64,000 nucleotides of DNA from Zonotrichia leucophrys gambelii (Eukaryota; Chordata; Aves; Passeriformes; Passerellidae). The position numbers were made by a program, and so were the translations under genes. Below the pieces are notes generated by a model, which was not told where the DNA came from, did not search any database, and saw nothing but the letters and a program-made list of their open reading frames with translations. The stretch is from assembly GCF_028769735.1 (NCBI RefSeq), contig NC_088194.1:1-64000 (forward strand). The letters run 5' to 3'. Shown in pieces: positions 1 through 11,741 of this stretch. The stretch's first letter is position 1; each line of letters begins with the position of its first letter.

Positions 1-1205
1 GGGGAAACCCTGTTGCCTTCCATTATTAAGGGTTTAAACTGAGAAAATCCCCCTTTCCCTATCACTTCAGTGATTTAAATTAAGGGAAATGCCTCTTTTC
101 CCCATATTTTAAGGGATTAAATTAGTTAGGAGAACCCATTTAATTGTCATTTTACTGGTTTGAGGTCAACACCCAAATTCTGCCTCATCCTTTGGCCAAA
201 CCTTCAGCCTGGCAGGTTTTATCTCCTCTTGTACTGACTTTGTCCATTCCTTGGCCTGGCACTGGAGGCAAGACCCCGGAATTTTCCATCTTTCCTATTT
301 ATTTTGTGTTCTGAAGGTTTTAGGTCATTTTAATCAAGCCACAGCTGGTGAGTTTCACTCATTGGCCCAGTCCTTTGTTATCAATAACAAACATCCGAGG
401 ATTGCTCCCAAACAAAATGGTTTTGGCTACCTTTGGACTCCTGGGGGCCACCTCTCAACTGCCCCCAAGAAATGGGGGTGGAATTCTTTCCATCCTCTGT
501 GTCTTGCTTTGAAAGACAAATTTCTGCCAAGGAGGGCAGGAACCGAAAAGAAGAGCCCGTGCTCCAAATTATTAGAACTTCAAAAATACGGGAAAAAATG
601 TAGAAAAGGGCATAACAGCTCTGCAGTAGAAAAGAAACAGAACAAACAACACAAAACCAGAGGAAAAAAATCTGCTTTTTCAGATTTGGTGCAGTTATAG
701 CTGCGGCCAGAAGGGGGCGATGCAGGGAGCGCTCCCGGCCAGCAGGGGGCGCTGTGATACAGCGACAACTCAGCCCCGCCCCCTTTCCTCTTGCCCCGCC
801 CAGTCCTTGCTGACCCCGCCCCCTTTGTCGTGGCCCCGCCCCTCCACGCGGCCATGGGGTCTCTGCACCCTCAAACCGGGATCCCCCCCCTTTGTAACCC
901 AGCAGGACCCCCCTGCCCTCCCCCAGCCCCAAATCACGACCATCCAAGCCTGGAAAGAAGTGGATCCGTTTATTGGGGCACAGGGGTTGCTCCCCAACAC
1001 GCTGGGGGGGCCCTCCAGCAGCCCCCAAGGCACTGCGGGGCGGTGGGGTGGGCACAGCGCCCACCCAGCCAAATAATAATAATAAAAAATTACTTTGGTC
1101 CTGACAAAACTGGGGCCGGGGGGCACCCGGCTGGTCCAAGGCGGGGGTTAAGGCAGTTTTGGGGGGGCCCCCTGGCACGCAGAGGCCTGGGGGGTCCGGA
1201 GGGGC
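1..1205. repeat. Duplicated TAGLN2 3' flank (block L, unit 1)
   Basis: This stretch is a near-identical copy of the sequence downstream of the intact TAGLN2 gene (about 25,778-26,982) and of a third copy at 16,773-17,993. All three share the opening motif GGGGAAACCCTGTTGCCTTC and the same layout up to the TAGLN2 terminal exon. I see no gene of its own here: open frames are not conserved between copies. The window starts inside this block, so its true left end is unknown. Confidence 0.85.
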
Positions 1206-1640
<435 letters not shown>

Positions 1641-2278
1641 TGACATAAACAGGGCCAGGAGACTTCTTCCCCTTTTTAATGCTTTTATTAAAAGTGATCA
1701 GCTCAGGATTGGGCGGCTCGGCAGGGCTGCAGTCCCTGTCGTGTCTCCCAGGGCGACTCAGAGGAGGAGGATATGCGCAGCTCTGTCCACTGGGGGCAGA
1801 GCCGGGGGATCCAGTCCTCGTGGGAGCCTTTAGGGCGTGATGTCCCCGTCAGATCTTGGTTTCCCTGGTTCTGTCCAGCTTTGTCCTGGCGTCAGGACAA
1901 CTCTCTGCTCAGGGCGAGAGGGGCTCTGCATCTCTGCAGGCTCAGCACTTGGCTCCTCACGTCTGGACATCACTGTAGTCTCTCAATTCTTAGGTGGCTC
2001 GTTGTTTTTAGGGTTTTCTCGTTGCATTTTGGAGTCGAGGTCTCAAAGCATGCTGGTCTTTGGAGTCACTTTGCATAACCCCCCCCACCCTCTCAGGTGT
2101 CTTCCCTATGCTGGAAGAGAGCACAGCCTCGGGGAAGGGCCATCCACCCCACCCAGCCAGGCCTTTTACTAATACAAAAGAGGAGATAAGCTACAACGAC
2201 CCGTGATTACAATAACAAAGCACCAAGAACCCTGGCAGAGACAGAGACCTGGCTGCGTCCCTGTAACACTTTCTCACA
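1641..2278 (-). mobile_element. Candidate solo LTR (unit 1)
   Basis: Read on the minus strand, this segment runs from TGTGAGAAAG to TATGTCA, so it is bounded TG...CA. It carries an AATAAA signal about 50 bp before its 3' end and is about 638 bp long, all typical of an LTR. The 3' edge is supported because it is the exact homology boundary in all three duplication units. The 5' edge is only inferred from the TG. No polypurine tract or retroviral coding sequence is seen next to it, so a solo LTR is the only version supported. It could instead be ordinary duplicated sequence whose end is a breakpoint. Confidence 0.35.
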
Positions 2279-4293
2279 AAAAAATATTAACCAAATTTTT
2301 GTTCATAACAGACGGAAGGCAGTGCCTGACCACAGGCAGGTCTCGGGTCCACAGCAGCCCCTCTGGTGGCTTTACACCACAATTCCTGCAAACCCTCAGC
2401 CTTTCCCTCAGGTGAGGAGGGCAGGGATGGAGCAGCTTTGGGGACACCTGGAATCCACACAGGGTCACTCCCCACAGCCCCACCATGGCCGGGAGCAGAG
2501 CCCCTGCTCGGTATTCCCACACTTTTCCCTCTTATCTGGCAGACACACATCCCAAACCCAAACATTCTTTCCATGAGGTTCCAGAAGGCTGCGGGTTTTG
2601 TTCAAGAAGGAGGGTCCAGGTCAGGATGTTGAACAGAATGCTGTGGGTTGTGCAGTAGTTTTGTGGTTCTCACAGTCCCTTACCAAGAGGAACAAATGAT
2701 CAATTGCTGCATTTCTGGACTGGTATCCCCACAACTGCCATTGCAGTGGGCATTTCCAGCCAGCCCTGCTCTGGAAACCATCAAAGGCTCGCAGAGGAAC
2801 TGCTTGGGCTGCCTTTGTTGTTTTGTGCTTCTTGCAGGGCTGGGCAAACCACAGCCAAAGACTTTTTCTGCCACACAATTCTCACCTCTGCAGCAGCTCT
2901 AAAGCTGCCAGAATCAAAGCCAAGGGGGCAGGGGGGACCCTCAGGTGCTGGCTGCCCCCTGGGGCTGGGCAGAGCAGGGCTGGGCAATGGCCATCCCTGG
3001 GCAGTGGGGCTGGGCCATGGCTGGGCCCCACGCTTGCCTTGACAGGGGTCCCCAGGATGTGCCACCCCTGGGACAGGCACCCGGCCAGGAATGTGCAGGG
3101 ACATTTCTGGAACCGCCAGCCCTTGGTAAAGGTCCCCCCATGCCAGGATGTGTCACCCCCTGGGACAGGATCCTCCCAGGAAAGGACATCCTGGATGTGC
3201 CCCCCCAGAACAGAACCCCCTGCTTTACCATCTGGCTCTCAGCACAAATGGCCTCTCCCTTCTTGTCCAGGACAAAGGAAGTGAAACTGTTAAGAGAGCA
3301 CAGCCCAACATCTCCATCCCCCACAGCCTTCCCACCCTTTCCTGCACCCCCCATTCCCCATTTTCCCCCTCCCCTGCGTCCCCCCAGCCTGTTCCCTGCT
3401 CAGGTGCTCCCCGGGATTGCTGAGCCAGGAACTGGGGGTGAGGGAACATGGCACAAAAATGAGGAAAATAAGGAAATAAGAGAAATAAAGAGATGAAAAA
3501 TTCAAGGGTGGGAGAGGGCACAGAAGCAAAGCTACTCAGGACCCTCAAGTGATGTCTGCCCAGGAAATGAGCACCCCAAGGGCGCTTTGCTGGGCCCTGG
3601 GTCACCCCAAAATCTGAGACACCCAGGGAAGGAGCTCAGACCCACTGGCCCACCCAGCCACTGCCCTTCCCAGGCACCTCCATTCCCCTGGAACCCCAAC
3701 CATGGGACCCCCATTCCTTGTGTCCCACCATGCCTGGGACCCCCATCCCAGCACTGCCATTCCCCAGGATCTCCATGGCCCAGCACCCCATTCCCAAGGA
3801 ACCCTCTCCTGTCCATTCCGTGCCCTTTAAATCCTCCTTTCCCAGGACCTTGATTGTCCCAGGACCCCCAATTCCCACGGGAACCCACATTCCCCCAGCA
3901 TCCCCATCCCCTGACCCCAAATCCCTGGAGCCCACGTTCCCCTGGCACTGCCATCCCTGAGTCCCCCCAGCCCTGGGCACCCCCATTCCCAGGGACCCCC
4001 CCATTACCCTGGGCACCCATTGCCTGGGTACCCCAAACCCTCTGAGCCCCCCACTCCTGGGAACCCCATATTACACCTTGTCCCCCCCAGCCTTGTCCCC
4101 ACACTGTCCCCACCCTACCCACAGCCTGTCCCCACGGCCACATCCCCATGGCCCTGTGCTTGCGGCCACCCTGCCCCCACCAAGGGCCACCACCAACACG
4201 GAGGACGAAACGTGACCTTTCCTTCCCCTTTATCCGAAAAGCCACCACCCATGGGACAGCCACCCCCTGGGCAGTGAGTGACAGCCAGTGCAC

Positions 4294-7200
4294 ATGGCTG
4301 GGGACATCGGGATGGCCGGGAAGGTGGCGCTGCTCCTGTGGGGTGAGTGCCCTGACACCCTGGGAATGGGGAGAGGAGGTGGCACAGGGAGGGTGTGGGG
4401 TACCCTGAGGTCCCCAATGCCAGCAGTGCCAGTCCATGATACCCACAGTGGACCTTGGTGGGACTGGGGATGTAGGGTGGCTTTGGGGACAGGAACAGGG
4501 GGACAGGAATTTGGGGATGGGAATGTGGGGATGAAGGTGGGGAAAGGAATGTGGAGACTGCACCTTTGGGCTCAGGTAGCTCTGGGGATAGGGACAAGGG
4601 AACTGGGATGCAGGGACAGAAGGGGACAAGAACAGTGAGGATGTGGCCATGGGGATGGGATCATGGGGATGGGATCATGAGCTGGTGGGGGTGACCTGGG
4701 CCAGCATGGGCTGTGTCCATGGTGTCCTTGTGCCCGTGGTGTCCACAGTGTCCCCACCCTCAGCCCAGGGTGGCCTCGGTGTCCCCGTTCCCAAGGTGTC
4801 TGTGCCACAGGGATGTGGTGCACAGGTGGCTGTGACACAAACGTGTCCCCCTGGCCTCACCGAATCTTTTGGGGACCACCCAGGCACACTTTCCCACAAG
4901 AACTGCTGACCCCATGGGGACAGTTAGGGACAGTCTGCACACCCTGTAACCAGGGTGCCACTGTCCCTGCAGTGCCACCCCCACTGAGCCCTGTCCCTTC
5001 TCCCTTCCAGCCCAGACCCTCGGCCTCGCTGGTGAGTCCTCGGGGGATGCCATGACCCCACCCCGCTGTCCCCAGCCCTGCACTGGCCCTGGCAGGCTGG
5101 TGTCCCCTGTCACCCACAGGTGCCCAGACCACCCAGCTCCTGGTGGAGCCCCCCTGGAGGCCGGCGGTGCTGTGGGACCGGGTGACACTGACCTGCCAGG
5201 GCTCCGGTGCCACCACCTGGTACAAGGATGGGAAGCGCTGGGGGCAGAAGGGACCTGACCACATCACTGTCACCGAGAAAGGCACCTACACGTGTGACAG
5301 ACCCGACACCGGGCTCAGCCCCCCTGTGAAAGTCTCAAACGGTGAGGGGAGGATTGGGTGTCCCCAGTCTGGCACCTGCAGGGACCCCGAGGGCTCTGGG
5401 TGGGCTCCGCTCCATGGGTCACCTCCTGTGTGACCAGAGCCTGTCCCCTGCTCTGGGGACATCCCAGTGTTGAGGGGATCCCAGTGCAGGAACTGGGGAC
5501 CCCTGGTGCTCTGGACCCTCCAATGGGGGGTCCTGGTGCCATCGGGTGTGACAGGTCCCCTCTGTCCCCAGACTGGCTGGTGCTGCAGGTGCCGGTGCGG
5601 GCACTGCTGGAGGGGGACACGGTGACACTGCGCTGCCGGGGCTGGCAGAACCACACGGTCACCTCGGTGTCCTTCTACCGAGAGGGGACAGAACTGAGGG
5701 GGCTCCCCGATGGCACAGAGCTGTCCCTGTCCCCTCTGCAGCTGAACCACAGCGGCCGCTACAGCTGCAAGGGCTGGGTGGAATCCTGGGCGTGGAAGGA
5801 GTCAGCGCCGGTGACAGTGACAGTGCACGGTGAGCCCCCCACAGCCCCCACCCCGACACCCCCACAGCCCCTCCCCAGGGATTCAGGCTCACAAATCCCC
5901 TCCCCTCTCCTTCCAGAGCTCTTCTCGGTGCCAGTGCTGGTGCTGGAGGGTCCCCCCGAGATCACCGAGGGGTCCCCCCTGACTCTCAGCTGCCGCAGCA
6001 CCCCCAGCCCCCTGCGGCCCCCAGCCCCCCTCCTGTACCTGTTCTATCAGGACGGGCGGGTGCTGGGGGGCCCGCAGGGGTCCCCGCAGCTGCTGCTGCC
6101 CGCCGTGGGGGTCTCCCACTCGGGGAATTACAGCTGTGAGGCGCAGTCCCAGGGTGGGACCGTGCGGAAGAGCAGCGCCCGGCTCCGCGTCACGGTGACC
6201 GTGCACAGTGAGTGCGGGGATGGGCACGGGGAGCCCTCACATCCCTCCCCAGTCCCCTGGTTGGGACCTGCATGTCCCCTTGACACATTCCTTGTGTCCT
6301 CCCACCTCTGCCCTGTGTCCCCTCACCCCTCCTTGGTGTGACCCCATCCCTGACATCCCCCATCACACCCATCCCCATTGTCCCTATCCCCCCACACCGG
6401 CTGCCAGCTCCTCCCTGTGCCCTCAGCCCTGTCTGTGTCCCCGTGGCCAATGCCACCATCACCCTCTGTCCTGTGTCCCCGCAGTGCCCGTGGCCAATGC
6501 CACCATCACCCTCTGTCCTGTGTCCCCACAGTGCCCGTGGCCAATGCCACCATCACCCCCGGTCCCCTGGCACACCAGGTGCACACAGGTGACAACGTGA
6601 CCCTGCGCTGCTCAGTGCAGGTGGGCTCAGCCCCTGTCACCTTCACCTGGCTGCACAACGGGCACGAGGTGGCCCGGGGTCCCCTCCTGGAGCTCAGGGA
6701 CATCGATGTGGGACATTCGGGCACCTACCAGTGCGTGGCCACCAACCAGCTGGGACAGGACGGGCACCGCGTGTTCCGGGCATTCAGCCCTGAGCTGGCA
6801 CTGGAGGTGACACCTGGCTCACCCTGGGTCACAGGTGGGGTCACTCAGGGTCACTGGGGGTGCAGCACCCCTGGGCTGATGGGTGACCCTGATGTGTCCC
6901 CCTCTGTTTCTTGCAGTGGCCGCAGGGGTCAGTGGGGCCCTTTTGTTCCTGCTCCTGCTCGTGGGTGCCATTGTGGCCTGGCACCGGTGGCACCGTGTGG
7001 GTGGGTGACAATGGGGGGACGGGGGTCCCAGGGAGCTGTAGAGACCCACAAAGTTGGGGAGCTATAGGGCAGCACCCACAGCCCCAGAATTGTCACCCTG
7101 TCTGGTGGTCCTGGAGGGTTTGGGGAGGTGCTGGAGGGTCCTGCAGGGATGTTGGGGATTCTTTCAGGGGCCCTGGGGGCGTTTGGGGGGGGTCTCTGTC

Positions 7201-7762
7201 CCTGTTGGGCTTTGGGTTCTTGAGGCTGAGTTGGTCAGGGGCATTGAGTTCTGGGGGGCTCCAGAAATTCTTGGGGATCCTGAGGGGAATTGAGGGTCCC
7301 ATGGGGGTTCAGGAATCATGAGAGGATTCAGGGCCCTTGGGACCCCACAGTCACCCCTCCCTTCTTTTCTCTGCAGCTGCCAGGAAGCACCAGGAAAGGT
7401 GAGTGGGGGCTCAAACCACACTCTCCCCTTTTACCCCAACCCCCAAGACCTCCCATTCCCTCCCCCACATCCCCTTTATTCCCTCAGGGCCCCCCCGGAT
7501 CCCCCGGCCCCCCCAGAGGAGGGGGAGGTGCTGTACACCCACGTCGTGGTCACCAAGAGGGCAGAGGGTGAGTACGGGGGGGACACACACAGAGGGACAC
7601 GTCACCCACCAGTGTCACCCCACCCAGATCCCACAGCCCGTGTCTCTCGCAGCGTCCCCCGGTGCCACCACCCTCCAGGATCCCCAGGTGACCTACGCGG
7701 AGCTGAGGGGACACCAGGGGCGATCGCAGGAACCCGGTGACATCTACGGGAATGTGCTGTGA
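4294..7762 (+). CDS. FCRL copy 1: Fc receptor-like, four Ig domains, ITIM tail
   Basis: Type I membrane receptor of the Fc receptor-like family. Ten exons: 4294-4342, 5011-5031, 5120-5341, 5572-5829, 5917-6207, 6532-6834, 6917-7000, 7377-7398, 7488-7567, 7653-7762 (1440 nt, 479 aa, phases agree throughout). The signal peptide is split over exon 1 and a 21-bp mini-exon, a hallmark of the FcR/FCRL family. D1 (about 24-97), D2 (98-183, starts DWLVLQVP), D3 (184-280) and D4 (281-381) each have the paired cysteines. The membrane exon covers 382-409 (SGALLFLLLLVGAIVAW) and has no charged residue. The tail has two ITIM-type sites, VLYTHV (Y433) and VTYAEL (Y458), and a C-terminal IYGNV (Y475). This predicts an inhibitory receptor recruiting SHP-type phosphatases. 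A second in-frame ATG at 4312 may be the real start. Orthology to human FCRL6 is suggested by position only. An AATAAA lies at 7920-7925. Confidence 0.87.
6441..6555 (+). repeat. 47-bp minisatellite carrying the D4 splice acceptor (FCRL copy 1)
   Basis: Three tandem copies at a 47-bp period of a unit containing CCCGCAG or CCCACAG followed by TGCCCGTGGCCAATGCC. Each unit therefore repeats the intron 5 acceptor plus about 24 bases of exon 6. AG acceptors occur before 6485 and 6532; the last keeps the D4 frame. Using the upstream one shifts frame (47 is not a multiple of 3) and meets a stop early in D4. Confidence 0.85.
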
Positions 7763-9071
7763 GACTGGGGGGAACTGGGGGGCACTGAGGGTCCCCACCC
7801 ATGGGCACCCACTCGTGTGTGTGCTGCCACTAAAAAATTGCTCCTCAACCTCCTTGTGGAGGCACAAAGATCCCAAAGGGCTGAGAGAAGAACAATTTCC
7901 TGAAACAGCAATGAGAGAGAATAAAACCAACAGAAACAGGAACAAGGTTCAGAGTCCAAATGGTCACACAAGGAACAATTTCCAGGGAAAGCTCCCAATA
8001 AGGAACAAACCCCAAATAATCCCCCCAGCACATTTCCTCCACCAGAGGAACCTGGTAGGGCCCTGGATCTTCCTTGCTCTGATGGAGGCTCTGGATTCTC
8101 TCGTCCCCTGTCCCAAACCCCTCCTCTGCCGTGTTCCCCACACCAGGGTGACACAAAGTCCCTGGGGGGGTTCCGGAGCCTCTCCCATTGCCAGGGCAGT
8201 TGGGATCATGCCATGGCACAGGGTGGGGTGTCAGAGACAGGAAATGTTTGATGTCTGGAGACATTTTGGAACACCTGTGTATGGCAGGGGTGGGTCAGGC
8301 CTTGCTTTTGGTGAGAGACACGGCCCTGTCTGTCCATCAGTCTGTCAGCCATGGCACACTGGGGACAGCGTGATGCTTTGACCAAGCCAGCTCCTCAGTG
8401 GCTGGGTGACCAGAAGTGCCATCTGGGGAGAGGGCCCTTGGCGGCCCAAGTGGCTTAAAAGGCAGAGCATGAGGTGGCCAAGTCCCTGACCGTGTCTTCA
8501 TTTGGGGTGTCTGTCCCATCCACGCTGGAACCCAGAAAGTGGCAACTCCTTTAAATGAGAAATGTCTGCCAAGGAAAGTGGGAATGTTCCTGGAATAGAA
8601 AGAAGACCCATATAAAAAATTCTTTATAATCTCAAAGATGATGGGGTTTCAAGGCAGAACTGTAGGAAAAGGAATACCAGCTCTTTACTGGGAAATTTAT
8701 AAACCAGAACAGAACAAACAACACAAACCCAGAACTTTCCCTCCCGCTCAGCTCGGTTGGTTTTTGCGGCAGTTATAACCGCAGCCAGCAGGGGGCGCTG
8801 CAGGGAGCACTCCCGGCCAGCAGGGGGCGCCCCGGTCCAGCTCCATCCCCTCAGGGGCCATGGCGGCCAAGGTCGGGAGGCAGGAGGGGAAATCGCTCCT
8901 TTTGCAAACTCACGGGCACCCATCGGTCCCGGCACCACCACCGGCAGCGGGCAGAAGCCGCCAAGGCAGCAGGTTGGATCCCAGTGCCCACTGGCAGCGT
9001 AGCAGTGTCCCGGGGCCAGGCACACGGCCTGCACAACTCCCACATCCACTCTCCATGATCCCAAATGGACG
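7763..9071. other. Intergenic region unique to the unit 1/unit 2 junction
   Basis: No gene seen. About 7800-8450 follows FCRL copy 1 and has no counterpart after copies 2 and 3, so it is an insertion or a different ancestral flank. About 8540-8835 is a diverged relative of the TAGLN2 3' flank (the AAAGAAACAGAACAAACAAC region and the CAGCAGGGGGCGC motif are shared with about 490-755). TAGLN2 exons themselves are absent. 8836-9071 has no recognisable relative in the window. Confidence 0.6.
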
Positions 9072-9708
9072 TGAAATAAACATTGCCAGGGGACTTCTTC
9101 TCCTTTTTAATGCCTTTATTAAAAGTGATCAGCTCAGGATTGGGCGGCTCGGCAGGGCTGCAGTCCCCGTCGTGTCTCCCAGGGTGACTCAGAGGAGGAG
9201 GATATGCGCAGCTCTGTCCACTGGGGGCAGAGCCGGGGGATCCAGTCCTCGTGGGAGCCTTTAGGGCGTGATGTCCCTGTCAGACCTTGGTTTCCCTGAT
9301 TCGGTCCTGCCTGGTCCTGGCGTCGGGACGACTCTCTGCTCAGGGCCTGAGGGGCTCCGCATCTCTGCAGGCTCAGCACTTGGCTCCTCACGTCTGGACA
9401 TCACTTTAGTCTCTCAATTCTTAGGTGGCTCGTTGTTTTTAGGGTTTTCTCGTTGCATTTTGGAGTCGAGGTCTCAAAGCCTGCTGGTTTTTGGAGTCAC
9501 TTTGCATAACCCCCACCACCCTCTCAGGTGTCTTCCCTATGCTGGAAGAGAGCACAGCCTCGGGGAAGGGCCATCCACCCACCCAGCCAGGCCTTTTACT
9601 AATACAAAAGAGGAGATAAGCTACAACGACCCGTGATTACAATAACAAAGCACCAAGAACCCTGGCAGAGACAGAGACCTGGCTGCGTCCCTGTAACTCT
9701 TTCTCACA
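9072..9708 (-). mobile_element. Candidate solo LTR (unit 2)
   Basis: Same TG...CA segment as at 1641-2278, 637 bp, with AATAAA near its minus-strand 3' end. Here it abuts unrelated sequence (CCATTTGGGATCATGG on the minus strand), which is what gives the boundary its weight. Confidence 0.35.
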
Positions 9709-11741
9709 AAAAAAATATTAACTGAATTTTTGTTCATAACAGACGGAAGGCAGAGCCTGACCCCAGGCAGGTCTCAGGTCCACAGCAGCACCTCTGGTGG
9801 CTTTAAACCACAATTCCTGCAAACCCTCAGCCTTTAAGTCAGGTGAGGAGGGCAGGGATGGAGCAGCTTTTGGGACACCTGGAATCCAGACAGGGTCACT
9901 CCCCACAGCCCCAGCACAGCTGTGGGCAGAGCCCCTGCTCGGTATTCCCACACTTTTCCCTCTTATCTGGCAGACACACATCCCAAACCCAAACATTCTT
10001 TCCATGAGGTTCCAGAAGGCTGCGGGTTTTGTTCAAGAAGGAGGGTCCAGGTCAGGATGTTGAACAGAATGCTGTGGGTTGGGCAGTAGTTTTGTGGTTC
10101 TCACAGTCCCTTACCAAGAGGAACAAATGATCAATTGCTGCATTTCTGGACTGGTATCCCCACAACAGCCATTGCAGTGGGGATTTCCAGCCAGCCCTGC
10201 TCTGGAAACCATCAAAGGCTCGCAGAGGAACTGCTTGGGCTGCCTTTGTTGTTTTGTGCTTCTTGCAGGGCTGAGCAAACCACAGCCAAAGCCTTTTTCC
10301 CCCACAGAATTCTCACCTCTGCAGCAGCTCTAAAGCTGCCAGAATCAAAGCCAAGGGGGCAGGGGGGACCCTCAGGTGCTGGCTGCCACCTGGGGCTGGG
10401 CAGAGCAGGGCTGGGCAATGGCCATCCCTGTGCAGTGGGGCTGGGCCATGGCTGGGCCCCAGCCTTGCATTGACAGGGGTCCCCAGGATGTGCCACCCCT
10501 GGGACAGGCACCCAGCCAGGAATGTGCAGGGACATTTCTGGAACCGCCAGCCCTTGGTAAAGGTCCCCCCATGCCAGGATGTGTCACCCCCTGGGACGGG
10601 ATCCTCCCAGGAAAGGACATCGTGGATGTGTCCCCCCAGAACAGAACCCCCCGCTTTACCATCTGACTCGCAGCACAAATGGCCGCTTCCTTCTTGTCCA
10701 AGAAAAAGAAAGTGAAACTGTTGAGAGAGCACAGCCCAACACCTCCATCCCCCACAGCCTCCCGACCCATCCTTGCACCCCTCACACCCCGTTTTTCCCC
10801 TCCCCTGTCGCCCCCCAACCCGTTCCCTGCTCAGGTGCTCCCCGGGATTGCAGAGTCAGGAACAGGGGGTGAGGGGACGTGGTACAAAAGTGAGGAAAAT
10901 AAGGAAATAAGAGAAATAAAGAGATGAAAAATTCAAGGGTGGGAGAGGGCACAGAAGCAAAGCTACTCAGGACCCTCAAGTGATGTCTGCCCAGGAAATG
11001 AGCACCCCAAGGAGGCTTTGCTGGGCCCTGGGTCACCCCAAAATCTGAGACACCCAGGGAAGGAGCTCAGACCCACTGGCCCACCCAGCCACTGCCGTTC
11101 CCAAGCACCTCCATTCCCCTGGAACCCAACCATGGGACCCCCATTCCTTGTGTCCCACCGTGCCTGGGACCCCCATCCCAGCACTCACATTCCCCAGGAT
11201 CTCCATAGCCCAGCACCCCATTCCCAAGGAACCCTCTCCTGTTCATTCCATGCCCTAAAAATCCTCCTTTCCCCAGGACCTTGATTGTCCCAGGACCCCC
11301 AATTCCCACGGGAACCCACATTCCCCCAGCATCCCCATCCACTGACCCCAAATCCCTGGAGCCCACGTTCCCCTGGCACTGCCATCCCTGAGTCCCCCAG
11401 GCCCTGGGCACCCCTATTCAAAGGGACCCCATTCCCAGGGACCCCCCATTCCGCTGGGCACCCATTGCCCGGGTACCCCAAACCCTCTGAGCCCCCACTC
11501 CTGGGAACCCCATATTGCACCTTGTCCCCCCCAGCCTTGTCCCCACACTGTCCCCACCCTACCCACAGCCTGTCCCCACGGCCACATCCCCATGGCCCTG
11601 TGCTTGCGGCCACCCTGCCCCCACCAAGGGCCACCACCAACACGTGAGAACGAAATGTGACCTCCTTTCCTTCCCCTTTATCCGAAAAGCCACCAGCGAG
11701 GGGACAGCCACCCCCTGGGCAGTGAGTGACAGCCAGTGCAC

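Larger units (their letters stand above)
1641..7762 (+). repeat. Segmental duplication block F, unit 1
   Basis: First of three copies of a roughly 6.1-6.5 kb block (others at 9072-15544 and 18420-24709) that holds one FCRL gene and about 2.6 kb of 5' flank. The left boundary is sharp and identical in all copies: homology starts at TGA(C/A)ATAAAC. To the left is TAGLN2 exon 3 in units 1 and 3 but unrelated sequence in unit 2. Non-coding stretch 2279-4293 is shared by all units; from about 3650 to 4080 it is a degenerate C-rich minisatellite (CCCATTCCC/GGGAACCCC type). I see no gene in it. Confidence 0.85.

Noticed and set aside
7845..8264. Minus-strand frame of 139 codons after FCRL copy 1, considered as a retroviral remnant
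   Set aside because: No recognisable retroviral domain or motif; several overlapping frames of similar length are open, so it is left as an unidentified unique insert.
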